From the NCBI RefSeq assembly GCF_017104715.1, contig NZ_JAAGPI010000060.1, positions 1-41,950 on the forward strand: DNA of 41,950 bases, read 5' to 3'. The DNA is from Burkholderia sp. Ac-20365 (GTDB lineage: Bacteria; Pseudomonadota; Gammaproteobacteria; Burkholderiales; Burkholderiaceae). Positions 14,663 through 23,001 of this stretch are shown piece by piece; positions within the stretch are counted from its first letter, which is position 1; each line of letters opens with the position of its first letter. Under the pieces are notes generated by a model. That model made no database searches. It was given only the letters and a program-made list of their open reading frames with translations, and was not told where the DNA came from. The position numbers and the translations under genes were made by a program.

Positions 14663-15193
14663 TTAAACGTACCCCAACCCCACCAGCCCCACAACCGCAC
14701 CACCACCCAGCAACCACAACGGATGAACACGCGTCTTGAATGCGAGCACCGCGCATGCACCGGTGATCACCCACGCAAGCCACGACGTATCCGAAGACTG
14801 CGCAATCAGCAGCGCGCTCGCCGCGACGAGCCCAGCTGTCACCGGCACCAGACCCTTTTGCGCGACCCGCCGCCACGGGCGGTCCTTGAAGCGGTTCCAT
14901 GCATGCATCGCGAGTATCGTCACGATGGACGACGGCCCGAACTTCGCCAGCGACGTCACCAGCATCCCCGCCCAGCCGGCTACGTGCCAGCCGACCAGCG
15001 TCACGATCATCATGTTCGGACCGGGCGCCGCCTGTGCGAGCGCGAAGAGCGCGCTGAACTCACTGGCGGGCATCCAGTGATGCACTTCGACGACCTGGCG
15101 CTGCATCTCCGGCAGGATCGTATTGCCGCCGCCGAAAGCCAGCAGCGATAGCTGGCTGAAGATGACGGCGAGCGCGATCAGCGTTTCCATCAT
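14663..15193 (-). CDS. Chromate transporter, second half-protein (short-chain CHR)
   Basis: This 176-residue membrane protein of the CHR family shows AFGGGNTILPEMQRQVV (about residues 19-35) and LAQAAPGPNMMIVTLVGW (about 52-69), the conserved motifs of one CHR domain. About five hydrophobic segments are present. Long CHR proteins such as ChrA fuse two such domains; here each is a separate gene, as in short-chain pairs that act together to export chromate. Its ATG overlaps the stop of the upstream half by four bases (ATGA), so translation is coupled. Chromate export is the family function; the substrate is not proven here. Confidence 0.88.
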   Translation of the reverse strand: MMETLIALAVIFSQLSLLAFGGGNTILPEMQRQVVEVHHWMPASEFSALFALAQAAPGPNMMIVTLVGWHVAGWAGMLVTSLAKFGPSSIVTILAMHAWNRFKDRPWRRVAQKGLVPVTAGLVAASALLIAQSSDTSWLAWVITGACAVLAFKTRVHPLWLLGGGAVVGLVGLGYV

Positions 15194-15795
15194 CTGGATG
15201 CCTCTTTCTGTTGTGCGACGGCCGCCGCCTCGGCTTTCGCAACGCGCGACGCGACGAATATGCTGAGCGGCGTCAGCACGAGCATCGTCGGTAGCAGCGG
15301 GAAGCGCAGCAGTGCAATCGCGACGAAGCCGAGCGCGGCGATGACAGCCGCGCGCGGATCGCGACGCAGCGGCAGCAGGATCTTGACGGCCATCGCGACG
15401 AGCAGGCCCGCCGCTGCCGCTGCAAGTCCGGCGAACAGATGCTTGATATGCGGATCGTTCTGCGTGTGTTCATACAGCACGCCAAGCGCGATCACGACCA
15501 GCGACGGCCCGGCGATCAGCCCGAGAATGCCCGCCAGCGCGCCGCGCAAACCGCGAAAACGCATGCCGAGCGCCACCGACAGATTGATCACATTGCCGCC
15601 CGGCAGAAACTGGCACAGGCCGAGCAGATCGGTGAACTCGGCCGCCGTCAGCCAGCGGTGCCGGTCGACGATGGTTCGCCGCGCGAGCGGCAGCGCGCCG
15701 CCGAACGACGTCAGGCCGAGGCCCAGAAAGCCCATGAAGATTTCGCGCGTGGTCGGAGCGGGCGCGTGTTCCGGCGCGTCGGGGTGCTGATCCAT
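15190..15795 (-). CDS. Chromate transporter, first half-protein (short-chain CHR)
   Basis: This 201-residue CHR-domain protein has an N-terminal hydrophilic leader (MDQHPDAPEHAPAPTT). The motifs FLGLGLTSFGGALPLARRTIV (about residues 23-43) and LCQFLPGGNVINLSVALG (about 60-77) follow, then several membrane segments. The second half-protein is translated from an overlapping ATGA. Such pairs probably form a heteromer with antiparallel halves, a property known for the family and inferred here. A LysR gene is divergent, with 110 bases between the two starts. Confidence 0.88.
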   Translation of the reverse strand: MDQHPDAPEHAPAPTTREIFMGFLGLGLTSFGGALPLARRTIVDRHRWLTAAEFTDLLGLCQFLPGGNVINLSVALGMRFRGLRGALAGILGLIAGPSLVVIALGVLYEHTQNDPHIKHLFAGLAAAAAGLLVAMAVKILLPLRRDPRAAVIAALGFVAIALLRFPLLPTMLVLTPLSIFVASRVAKAEAAAVAQQKEASR

Positions 15796-15892
15796 CGTTG
15801 TTCACTATCCAGTACAGGCGCAGTTCAAGCCGTGAAGGGTAGCGCGGTTTCCCGCCCGCTCAAAACGATTTCTCGGGCGTGCCTTTGTGACC

Positions 15893-15898
15893 TAGAAT
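15893..15898 (+). promoter_or_regulatory. Candidate -10 box just before the LysR start
   Basis: TAGAAT ends seven bases before the ATG at 15906. If used, transcription would begin at or next to the start codon, giving a leaderless or nearly leaderless mRNA. The -35 region is weak. Confidence 0.35.
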
Positions 15899-15905
15899 CA
15901 CAAGG

Positions 15906-16835
15906 ATGAACCGCAAGCTTCCCCCATTTCCCGCGCTACGCGCCTTCGAAGCCGCAGCCCGGCATGACAGCTTCACGGCCGCTGCCGCCGAGCTGCATGT
16001 GACGCACGGTGCAATCAGCCGTCAGGTGGCGGCGTTCGAGGCGTGGGTCGGCGTGCAGGTGTTTCATCGTAATGGCAAGCGCGTGAAGCTCACGGAAGAC
16101 GGGCGGCGCTATCTGTCGAAAGTGCAGGCAGCGTTCGACAGCATCGCCGCCGCAACCGACCGGTTGCGCGACACGGGTGTCGTGCATGTGCTGCGCGTGA
16201 ACGCGCTGCCCACGTTCGCGATGAAGTGGCTATTGCCGCGTCTCTCGCAGTTTCAGCGGATGGTGCCGAACGTCGAGCTCAGGCTCGCGACGTCGAATGC
16301 ACCCATCGAGATGATCGACGGCTTCGACGTTGCCGTGCGTCGCGGGCCCGCGCATTGGCCGAATTGCGCGAGCGGCCAGTTTCTCGACGAGATCGAAATT
16401 CCCGTGTGCAGTCCGGCGCTGTTGCAACGTCTGCCGATCCACACCGCCGACGATCTCGCGCGTCACGTGCTATTGCATTCGGATACGCGGCCGGACGCGT
16501 GGCATCACTGGTTGCAGGCAGCGGGCGTCAAGGCGAAGTGCCGCAAGAAGCAGTCGTTCGACCATTTCTATCTGACGCTGCAAGCGGCTGTCGACGGCCT
16601 GGGCGTCGCGCTTGGACCGATGCCGCTGATCGACGACGAACTGGCGTCGGGGCGCCTCGTGGCGCCGCTGGAAGGACCGCGTATCGATGCGCGCGGTTAC
16701 TGGTGGGTCGCGCGGCGCGAGGTCGCGAATGCGCCGCTCGTCGAGCAGTTTTGCCGATGGCTCGAAGCGCAGGCGAAGGAAACAAAGGAAGAGAACGCGC
16801 AAGAAAAGGCGCGTGGCAAGGCACGCGTGCGCTAA
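15906..16835 (+). CDS. LysR-family transcriptional regulator (GcvA-like)
   Basis: This 309-residue protein opens MNRKLPPFPALRAFEAAARH with the winged helix SFTAAAAELHVTHGAISRQV (about residues 22-41). The T-H-G-A-I-S-R-Q recognition helix is characteristic of the GcvA subgroup. The substrate-binding domain spans about 92-295. The last 20 residues are a highly charged K/E/R tail (ETKEENAQEKARGKARVR). It is divergent from the chromate transporter pair and may regulate it; this is inference from position. The effector is unknown. Confidence 0.9.
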   Translation: MNRKLPPFPALRAFEAAARHDSFTAAAAELHVTHGAISRQVAAFEAWVGVQVFHRNGKRVKLTEDGRRYLSKVQAAFDSIAAATDRLRDTGVVHVLRVNALPTFAMKWLLPRLSQFQRMVPNVELRLATSNAPIEMIDGFDVAVRRGPAHWPNCASGQFLDEIEIPVCSPALLQRLPIHTADDLARHVLLHSDTRPDAWHHWLQAAGVKAKCRKKQSFDHFYLTLQAAVDGLGVALGPMPLIDDELASGRLVAPLEGPRIDARGYWWVARREVANAPLVEQFCRWLEAQAKETKEENAQEKARGKARVR

Positions 16836-16910
16836 CACAACGGCGGCAGTAGCGCGCATCGCGGACTCAGCTTCTTCAGCCAGGGTCCGCAACGCACTCG
16901 CGCCAGACGA

Positions 16911-17651
16911 TCACAGATAGAACATCCGGTCTTCGTCCGATTTCGGATGCTGTTCGGGTTCTTCGCGCTCTTCGTAGAACGCGAGCACCGCTTCGAGCAC
17001 CTGGTCCGGATCGTCGATCACCTGCATCAGGTTCATGTCGCCGGGATTGATGAGGCCCATCGGCACCAGTTGCGATTCGAACCAGCCGAGCAGGCCTTTC
17101 CAGAACTCCGCGCCGACCAGAATAATGGGCACGTGACGCGACTTCTTCGTCTGGATCAGCGTGAGCACTTCGGCGAGTTCGTCGAGCGTGCCGAATCCAC
17201 CCGGCATGACGATCACGGCATCCGAGTTCTTCACGAACGTGACCTTGCGCGTGAAGAAGTGGCGGAAGCGCAGCGAGATGTCCTGCCACTGGTTGCCCGA
17301 CTGCTCGTGCGGCAACTCGATGTTCAGGCCGACCGACGGCGCCTTGCCCGCATGGGCGCCTTTATTGGCCGCTTCCATGATGCCGGGACCGCCGCCGGAG
17401 ATCACCGCAAAGCCCGCATCGGACAGTTTGCGCGCGATCTGCGTGGCGAGTTTGTAGTACGGCGAGGCCGGCTTCAGACGCGCCGAACCATAGATGCTCA
17501 CGGCCGGGCGGATCTCCGACAGGTACTCGGTCGCCTCGATAAACTCTGCCATAATCGTGAACATCTGCCACGATGCGCGGGCCTTCTTGGCTGTTGCGCG
17601 CTCTTGATCTGCGAGCGATCGCAGACTCGGAATCACTTTTCTCTTAGTCAT
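16911..17651 (-). CDS. LOG/TIGR00730-family Rossmann-fold nucleotide hydrolase
   Basis: This 246-residue protein has the two LOG signature motifs, GGGPGIMEAANKGA (87-100) and PGGFGTLDE (150-158). The family cleaves nucleoside 5'-monophosphates such as cytokinin riboside phosphates or AMP into base and ribose-5-phosphate. It is longer than the usual 190 or so, with about 40 extra N-terminal residues (MTKRKVIPSLRSLADQERAT) rich in K, R and A. The start ATG is separated from the divergent polA ATG by a single base. The true substrate is unknown, and a plant-hormone role should not be assumed. Confidence 0.88.
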   Translation of the reverse strand: MTKRKVIPSLRSLADQERATAKKARASWQMFTIMAEFIEATEYLSEIRPAVSIYGSARLKPASPYYKLATQIARKLSDAGFAVISGGGPGIMEAANKGAHAGKAPSVGLNIELPHEQSGNQWQDISLRFRHFFTRKVTFVKNSDAVIVMPGGFGTLDELAEVLTLIQTKKSRHVPIILVGAEFWKGLLGWFESQLVPMGLINPGDMNLMQVIDDPDQVLEAVLAFYEEREEPEQHPKSDEDRMFYL

Positions 17652-17652
17652 A

Positions 17653-20394
17653 ATGCCTGAAGAACAGAACCTGGAAGGTAAGACCCTGCTATTGGTTGAC
17701 GGTTCGAGTTATCTGTACCGGGCCTACCATGCGATGCCTGATCTGCGCGGTCCCGATAGTGCTCCAACGGGAGCGCTTTACGGGATCATCAACATGCTCC
17801 GTCGTATGCGCAAGGAGGTTACGGCAGAGTATAGCGCGTGCGTGTTCGATGCCAAAGGCAAGACGTTTCGCGACGACTGGTATCCGGAGTACAAGGCGAA
17901 CCGTCCGTCGATGCCGTCCGATCTCTCGCAGCAGATCGAACCTATCCATGTCGCCGTGCGCGCGCTCGGCTGGCCGCTGCTGATGATCGAAGGCGTCGAG
18001 GCCGACGACGTGATCGGCACGCTCGCGAAGCGCGCCGAAGCGCGCGGCATGAACGTGATCGTATCCACTGGGGACAAGGATCTGGCGCAGCTCGTGACGG
18101 ATCATGTCACCCTCATCAATACGATGACCAACGAGAAGCTCGACCGTGAAGGCGTCGTCGCGAAGTTCGGCGTGCCGCCCGAGCTTATCGTCGATTACCT
18201 GTCGCTGATCGGCGATACCGTCGACAACGTGCCCGGCGTCGAGAAGTGCGGCCCGAAAACCGCGATCAAATGGCTCACGCAATTTGAAACGCTTGATGGC
18301 ATCGTCGCACACGCCGATGAAATCAAAGGTGCGGTAGGAGACAATCTGCGCCGCGCGCTCGATTTCCTGCCGATGGCACGCAAGCTCGTCACGGTCGAAA
18401 CCGATTGCGATCTGACGGATCACGTGATCACGTTCGAAGAGACGCTCGCCACGCGGCCTGAATCGCGCGAAGAACTGCGCGACGTGTTCACGCGCAGCGG
18501 CTTCAAGACCTGGCTGCGCGAAGTCGAAGTCGCCGATGCCGTCGAAGGCCCGGAGACGGATGTGCCGCCCGCGCCGACCATCGACGGCGAGCGTGAGTAC
18601 GACACCGTGCAGACGTGGGAACAGTTCGACGCGTGGCTCGAAAAAATCAACGCGGCTGCGATCACCTCGTTCGATACGGAAACCACTTCCCTAGATCCGA
18701 TGACGGCGCAGATCGTCGGCATTTCGATTTCAGTCGAAGCGGGCAAGGCTGCGTATATTCCCGTCGCGCATCGCGGGCCGGATGCGCCCGTGCAACTGCC
18801 GCGCGACGACGTGCTCGCGAAGCTCAAGCCGTGGCTCGAAAGCAAGGACAAGAAAAAGGTCGGTCAGCATCTGAAGTACGACGAGCAGGTGCTCGCGAAC
18901 TACGGCATCGTCATGGACGGCATCGAACACGACACGCTGTTGCAGTCGTACGTGCTCGAATCGCATCGCACGCATGACATGGACAGCCTCGCGCTGCGCC
19001 ATCTTGGACTGAAGACGATCAAGTACGAAGACGTCGCGGGCAAGGGCGCTTCGCAGATCGGCTTCGACGAAGTGGCGCTCGACACGGCATCCGAATACGC
19101 AGCCGAAGACGCCGACATCACGTTGCGTCTGCATCAGGCGCTGTATCCGCAGGTCGCGGCGGAAGCGTCGCTCGATCACGTGTACCGCAACATCGAAGTG
19201 CCGACGTCGCGCGTGCTGCGCAAGATGGAACGCAACGGCGTGCTGATCGACACAGAAAAGCTGCGCGTGCAGAGCAACGAGATCGCGACGCGTCTTGTCG
19301 AGCTCGAGAGAGATGCTTATGAACTCGCGGGCGGCGAATTCAATCTGGGTTCGCCGAAGCAGATCGGGCAGATCTTCTTCGAGAAGCTCGAACTGCCTGT
19401 GATCAAGAAAACGCCGAGCGGCGCGCCTTCCACCGACGAAGAAGTGCTGCAAAAGCTCGCCGAAGACTATCCGCTGCCGAAGAAGATTCTCGAGCATCGC
19501 GGGCTGTCGAAGCTCAAGTCGACGTACACCGACAAGCTGCCGCGCATGGTCAACGCTAACACGGGCCGCGTGCATACGAACTATGCGCAGGCCGTCGCGG
19601 TGACGGGCCGGCTTGCATCGAACGATCCGAATCTGCAGAACATTCCCGTGCGTACGGGCGAAGGCCGCCGTATCCGCGAGGCGTTCATTGCGCCGCCGGG
19701 TCACAAGCTGGTGTCGGCGGATTACTCGCAGATCGAGTTGCGCATCATGGCGCATATCTCGGGCGACGAAGCGCTGCTGCGCGCGTTCAAGCAGGGTGAG
19801 GACATTCACCGCGCAACGGCATCCGAAGTGTTCAGCGTGACGCCGCTCGAAGTGTCGAACGATCAGCGGCGCATTGCGAAGGTCATCAACTTCGGTTTGA
19901 TCTACGGGATGAGTTCGTTCGGGCTTGCATCGAATCTCGGCATTACGCGCGATGCTGCGAAGCTTTATATCGACCGTTACTTTGCGCGTTATCCGGGCGT
20001 CGCCGCCTATATGGAGAACACGCGTACGAGCGCGAAGATGAAGGGTTATGTCGAGACCGTGTTCGGCCGGCGCTTGTGGCTGCCGGAGATCAATGGCGGC
20101 AACGGTCCGCGCCGTCAGGCGGCGGAGCGCGCGGCCATCAACGCGCCAATGCAGGGTACGGCCGCCGATCTGATCAAGATGTCGATGATCGCCGTGCAGA
20201 ACTGGATCGAACAGTCGGGCATCCGTACGCGCATGATCATGCAGGTGCACGATGAACTGATTCTCGAAGTGCCGGACGACGAACTATCCGATGTACGTAA
20301 GCGTCTGCCGGAACTGATGTGCGGCGTTGCGCAACTGAAGGTGCCGCTTGTCGCCGAAGTGGGCGCGGGCGCAAACTGGGAGGAAGCGCACTAG
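17653..20394 (+). CDS. polA: DNA polymerase I
   Basis: This 913-residue protein has all three Pol I domains. The 5'-3' exonuclease (about 1-300) starts KTLLLVDGSSYLYRAYHAM. The 3'-5' proofreading domain (about 320-510) retains the DxE metal site in SFDTETTSLDPMT (about 339-351). The polymerase domain (about 540-913) has motif A SADYSQIELRIMAH (about 688-701), motif B RRIAKVINFGLIYGMSSFG, and motif C QVHDELILEV (about 863-872). It processes Okazaki fragments and fills repair gaps. The length matches the family (928 in Escherichia coli). No Shine-Dalgarno precedes the ATG, which abuts the divergent LOG gene with one base between start codons. Confidence 0.97.
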   Translation: MPEEQNLEGKTLLLVDGSSYLYRAYHAMPDLRGPDSAPTGALYGIINMLRRMRKEVTAEYSACVFDAKGKTFRDDWYPEYKANRPSMPSDLSQQIEPIHVAVRALGWPLLMIEGVEADDVIGTLAKRAEARGMNVIVSTGDKDLAQLVTDHVTLINTMTNEKLDREGVVAKFGVPPELIVDYLSLIGDTVDNVPGVEKCGPKTAIKWLTQFETLDGIVAHADEIKGAVGDNLRRALDFLPMARKLVTVETDCDLTDHVITFEETLATRPESREELRDVFTRSGFKTWLREVEVADAVEGPETDVPPAPTIDGEREYDTVQTWEQFDAWLEKINAAAITSFDTETTSLDPMTAQIVGISISVEAGKAAYIPVAHRGPDAPVQLPRDDVLAKLKPWLESKDKKKVGQHLKYDEQVLANYGIVMDGIEHDTLLQSYVLESHRTHDMDSLALRHLGLKTIKYEDVAGKGASQIGFDEVALDTASEYAAEDADITLRLHQALYPQVAAEASLDHVYRNIEVPTSRVLRKMERNGVLIDTEKLRVQSNEIATRLVELERDAYELAGGEFNLGSPKQIGQIFFEKLELPVIKKTPSGAPSTDEEVLQKLAEDYPLPKKILEHRGLSKLKSTYTDKLPRMVNANTGRVHTNYAQAVAVTGRLASNDPNLQNIPVRTGEGRRIREAFIAPPGHKLVSADYSQIELRIMAHISGDEALLRAFKQGEDIHRATASEVFSVTPLEVSNDQRRIAKVINFGLIYGMSSFGLASNLGITRDAAKLYIDRYFARYPGVAAYMENTRTSAKMKGYVETVFGRRLWLPEINGGNGPRRQAAERAAINAPMQGTAADLIKMSMIAVQNWIEQSGIRTRMIMQVHDELILEVPDDELSDVRKRLPELMCGVAQLKVPLVAEVGAGANWEEAH

Positions 20395-20640
20395 GCGCCG
20401 CACAGGCGCTACGGGCGGCCACGCTGACAGGTCAGTGAGGTTCGTGCCACACTGGCACAGCATTGTTGCCTCTTCGGGTCAATGGGATAACGTCGCTCGC
20501 ATGTCACGGTTCGGTTTTTAAGGACTTGTGGCGTGTCCCATTGCTCACCGACAATCGACAGAACGCGATTAAAAGCGGCGCGTTCATACGACATGCGCCG
20601 CATCGACGCACAGCTTTATCGGTCAATACGGAGAGTTCTG

Positions 20641-21975
20641 ATGCATCGTTTTGTCGTCGTAGGTGGAGGCGCGGGCGGCCTGGAGCTGGCAACACGGCTC
20701 GGCGACCGGTACGCGCGCAGGAAGAGCGGCGGCGAGCCACGCGCCCAGGTCACGCTGGTCGATCGTTATCCGACTCATATCTGGAAGCCGCTCCTTCACG
20801 AAGTGGCCGCGGGCAGTATGGACCCGTTCACGCAGGAACTCGAATATGCCGCGCAGGCGCGCTGGCATGGCTTCGAATTTCAGCAGGGCGAACTGGTGGG
20901 CCTCAACCGCACGGCGAAGTCCATCACGCTGGGCCGCGTGCTCGATGACGACGGCGCCGAACTGCTTCCCGAACGTGTTCTGGAATACGACACGCTGGTC
21001 ATCGCGATCGGCAGTACGACGCATTTCTTCGGTGTGCAGGGCGCGCAGGAATATTCGATTGCGCTCGATACCGTTCAACAGGCCGAGCGTTTCCGCAAGC
21101 GGCTGATCGCGGCGTGCATGCGCGCCGAGCATCAGGTGCATGAGCCGGTCGAACCGAATTCCGGCGAGCCGCGCATTCAGGTGGCGATTGTCGGCGGCGG
21201 TGCAACGGGTGTCGAGCTCTCGGCGGAACTGCGCAATACGGCACAGGTGTTGTCCGCGTACGGGCTGCATAAGCTCGATCCGCGGCACGACGTCGGCATC
21301 GTGTTGATCGAAGCGGGGCCGCGTATTCTGCCGGCGCTTCAGGAACGCGTGTCGACGGCCACGGCTGAGCTGCTGCAAAAGCTCGGCGTGAAGTTGATGG
21401 TCGGCGAGACGGTGGCCGAAGTCGCGCCCGGCGTCGTGCGCACGGCGAGCGGCAAGAGCGTGCGCGCCGATCTGACGGTGTGGGCTGCGGGCATCAAGGC
21501 GCCGCCCGTGCTGGGCCGGCTCGACGGCCTGGCTGTGAACCGGCTCGGCCAGCTCGAAGTGCGGCCCACGCTGCAGACCACCAACGACGACAACGTCTTC
21601 GCGCTCGGCGATTGCGCCGCATGCGCGTGGCCCGGCAACGAGCGCAACGTGCCGCCGCGCGCGCAGGCCGCGCACCAGCAGGCGAGCTTTCTGCTGCGTG
21701 CGCTCGGCAACCGGCTCGAAGGCAAGCCGCTGCCTGAGTTCACCTATCGCGACTTCGGCTCGCTGGTGTCGCTCGGGCACTTCAGCGCCGTCGGCAATCT
21801 GATGGGCGGCGTGATCGGCGGCAACATGCTGATTGAAGGGCTCTTTGCGCGCTTCATGTACATGTCGCTGTACCGGCTGCATATCGCCGCGCTGCACGGC
21901 TACGCGCGGATGGTGCTCGACACCTTCGCGCACTGGCTGCGGCGCACCACGCTGCCGCGCGTCAAGCTGCACTGA
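20641..21975 (+). CDS. ndh: Type II NADH dehydrogenase (NAD(P)/FAD-dependent oxidoreductase)
   Basis: From the ATG at 20641 this is a 444-residue protein. The frame is open to 20533, but GGAGA at 20630-20634 fixes this start. The N-terminal FAD dinucleotide fold is MHRFVVVGGGAGGLELATRL (residues 1-20). The NADH-binding fold is VAIVGGGATGVELSAEL (about residues 182-198). The FAD-ribityl motif is NVFALGDCAAC (about 320-330). A hydrophobic or amphipathic C-terminus (MYMSLYRLHIAALHGYARMV) should anchor it at the membrane. It passes electrons from NADH to quinone without pumping protons. A related sulfide:quinone activity is unlikely because the SQR cysteines are absent. Confidence 0.88.
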   Translation: MHRFVVVGGGAGGLELATRLGDRYARRKSGGEPRAQVTLVDRYPTHIWKPLLHEVAAGSMDPFTQELEYAAQARWHGFEFQQGELVGLNRTAKSITLGRVLDDDGAELLPERVLEYDTLVIAIGSTTHFFGVQGAQEYSIALDTVQQAERFRKRLIAACMRAEHQVHEPVEPNSGEPRIQVAIVGGGATGVELSAELRNTAQVLSAYGLHKLDPRHDVGIVLIEAGPRILPALQERVSTATAELLQKLGVKLMVGETVAEVAPGVVRTASGKSVRADLTVWAAGIKAPPVLGRLDGLAVNRLGQLEVRPTLQTTNDDNVFALGDCAACAWPGNERNVPPRAQAAHQQASFLLRALGNRLEGKPLPEFTYRDFGSLVSLGHFSAVGNLMGGVIGGNMLIEGLFARFMYMSLYRLHIAALHGYARMVLDTFAHWLRRTTLPRVKLH

Positions 21976-22004
21976 CAACCCACTGATCGATTTCGATGCT
22001 TCTG

Positions 22005-22035
22005 CAACAGGATGCGCTTTGCGCGTATCCTGTTG
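22005..22035. other. Stable hairpin between ndh and the dienelactone hydrolase gene
   Basis: CAACAGGAT and ATCCTGTTG enclose a further GCGC-ttt-GCGC stem, giving about 13 base pairs with a two-base bulge. It has no T-run, so it could be an mRNA-stabilising or processing structure in the leader of the gene at 22075, or a weak terminator. Confidence 0.45.
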
Positions 22036-22074
22036 GCTCCTTGCCGTCCACCCATTCCAAACGAGGAGCACAGC

Positions 22075-22947
22075 ATGTTGAAGCCAGAAGTCGACAGTCT
22101 CGTTCCACACGTTCCCTTCGACCGGCGCACCTTCATCAAGGCGGCGCTCGGCACTGGCTTCGCGGCATGCGTGCTGCCTGTGTCCGCGCAGACCATCCAC
22201 ACGGACAGCGACGGCCTCGAGGCGGGCGAAGTCGGCATCAAATCGGGCGATACGCTGGTGCCCGCCTATCGCGCGCAGCCGAAGGGCAAGACGCATTTGC
22301 CCGTGATCATCGTGGTTCACGAGATTTTCGGCGTGCACGAGCATATCGCCGACGTCTGCCGGCGCTTCGCGAAGCAGGGCTATCTGGCCATCGCGCCGGA
22401 TCTGTACACGCGCCAGGGCGACCCCACGAAGTACCCGACGATGCAGCAGCTCAACGAGCAACTCGTCAGCAAGGTGCCCGACTCGCAGGTGCTCGCCGAT
22501 CTCGACGCGACCTTCAAATGGGCGGGCGAGCATGGCGGCGACGTGAACAAGGTGGGTATCAACGGCTTCTGCTGGGGCGGGCGGATTACGTGGCTCTATG
22601 CAGAGCACAATCCGCGCGTGAAGGCGGCCGTGGCGTGGTACGGACGTGTGGCCGGCAATCAGACGCCGATGACACCGGCCAATCCGATCGATCGCGTGTC
22701 CGATCTGCAGGTGCCCGTGCTCGGACTATACGGGTTGCAGGATCAGAGCATCCCGCAAGACTCGCTCGAGAAGATGAAGCAGGCGATCGCACAAGGGCCG
22801 CAGGCGGGGCGCGGCTCGCAGTTCGTCGTGTATGACGATGCGGGGCATGCGTTCTTTGCGGACTATCGCCCGAGTTACAAGCAGGCCGATGCGGAAGACG
22901 GCTGGCGCCGCGCGCTTGCGTGGTTCAAGGAGCACGGCGTCGCCTGA
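22075..22947 (+). CDS. Dienelactone hydrolase family protein, Tat-exported
   Basis: From the ATG at 22075 (GAGGAG ribosome-binding site at about 22063) this is a 290-residue protein. A twin-arginine motif RRTFIK (17-22) precedes a hydrophobic stretch (KAALGTGFAACVLPVSAQT), indicating Tat export. The alpha/beta hydrolase carries the cysteine-nucleophile motif GFCWGG (Cys166), Asp223 in GLQDQSIP and His258 in DDAGHAF, the Cys-Asp-His triad of dienelactone hydrolases. The family hydrolyses dienelactone and related esters. Export through Tat and the absence of other aromatic-catabolic genes nearby argue for a general periplasmic esterase, not a pathway enzyme. Confidence 0.88.
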   Translation: MLKPEVDSLVPHVPFDRRTFIKAALGTGFAACVLPVSAQTIHTDSDGLEAGEVGIKSGDTLVPAYRAQPKGKTHLPVIIVVHEIFGVHEHIADVCRRFAKQGYLAIAPDLYTRQGDPTKYPTMQQLNEQLVSKVPDSQVLADLDATFKWAGEHGGDVNKVGINGFCWGGRITWLYAEHNPRVKAAVAWYGRVAGNQTPMTPANPIDRVSDLQVPVLGLYGLQDQSIPQDSLEKMKQAIAQGPQAGRGSQFVVYDDAGHAFFADYRPSYKQADAEDGWRRALAWFKEHGVA

Positions 22948-23001
22948 CGCGTGCTTGCGTCTGCGACGCCCGCGCGTGCCGGCGCCGCAGACAGACAACC
23001 G

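Noticed and set aside
14217..14900. Minus-strand open frame across the right part of repeat copy A and the chromate gene
   Set aside because: It consists of repeat DNA followed by a wrong-frame reading of the chromate transporter. The similar frame in copy B is interrupted differently, so no protein is conserved.
18730..20250. 506-codon minus-strand open frame
   Set aside because: It is antisense to polA and has shadow-frame composition.
20623..22608. 661-codon minus-strand open frame
   Set aside because: It is antisense to ndh and the dienelactone hydrolase gene, shows no domain, and has the composition of a shadow frame.
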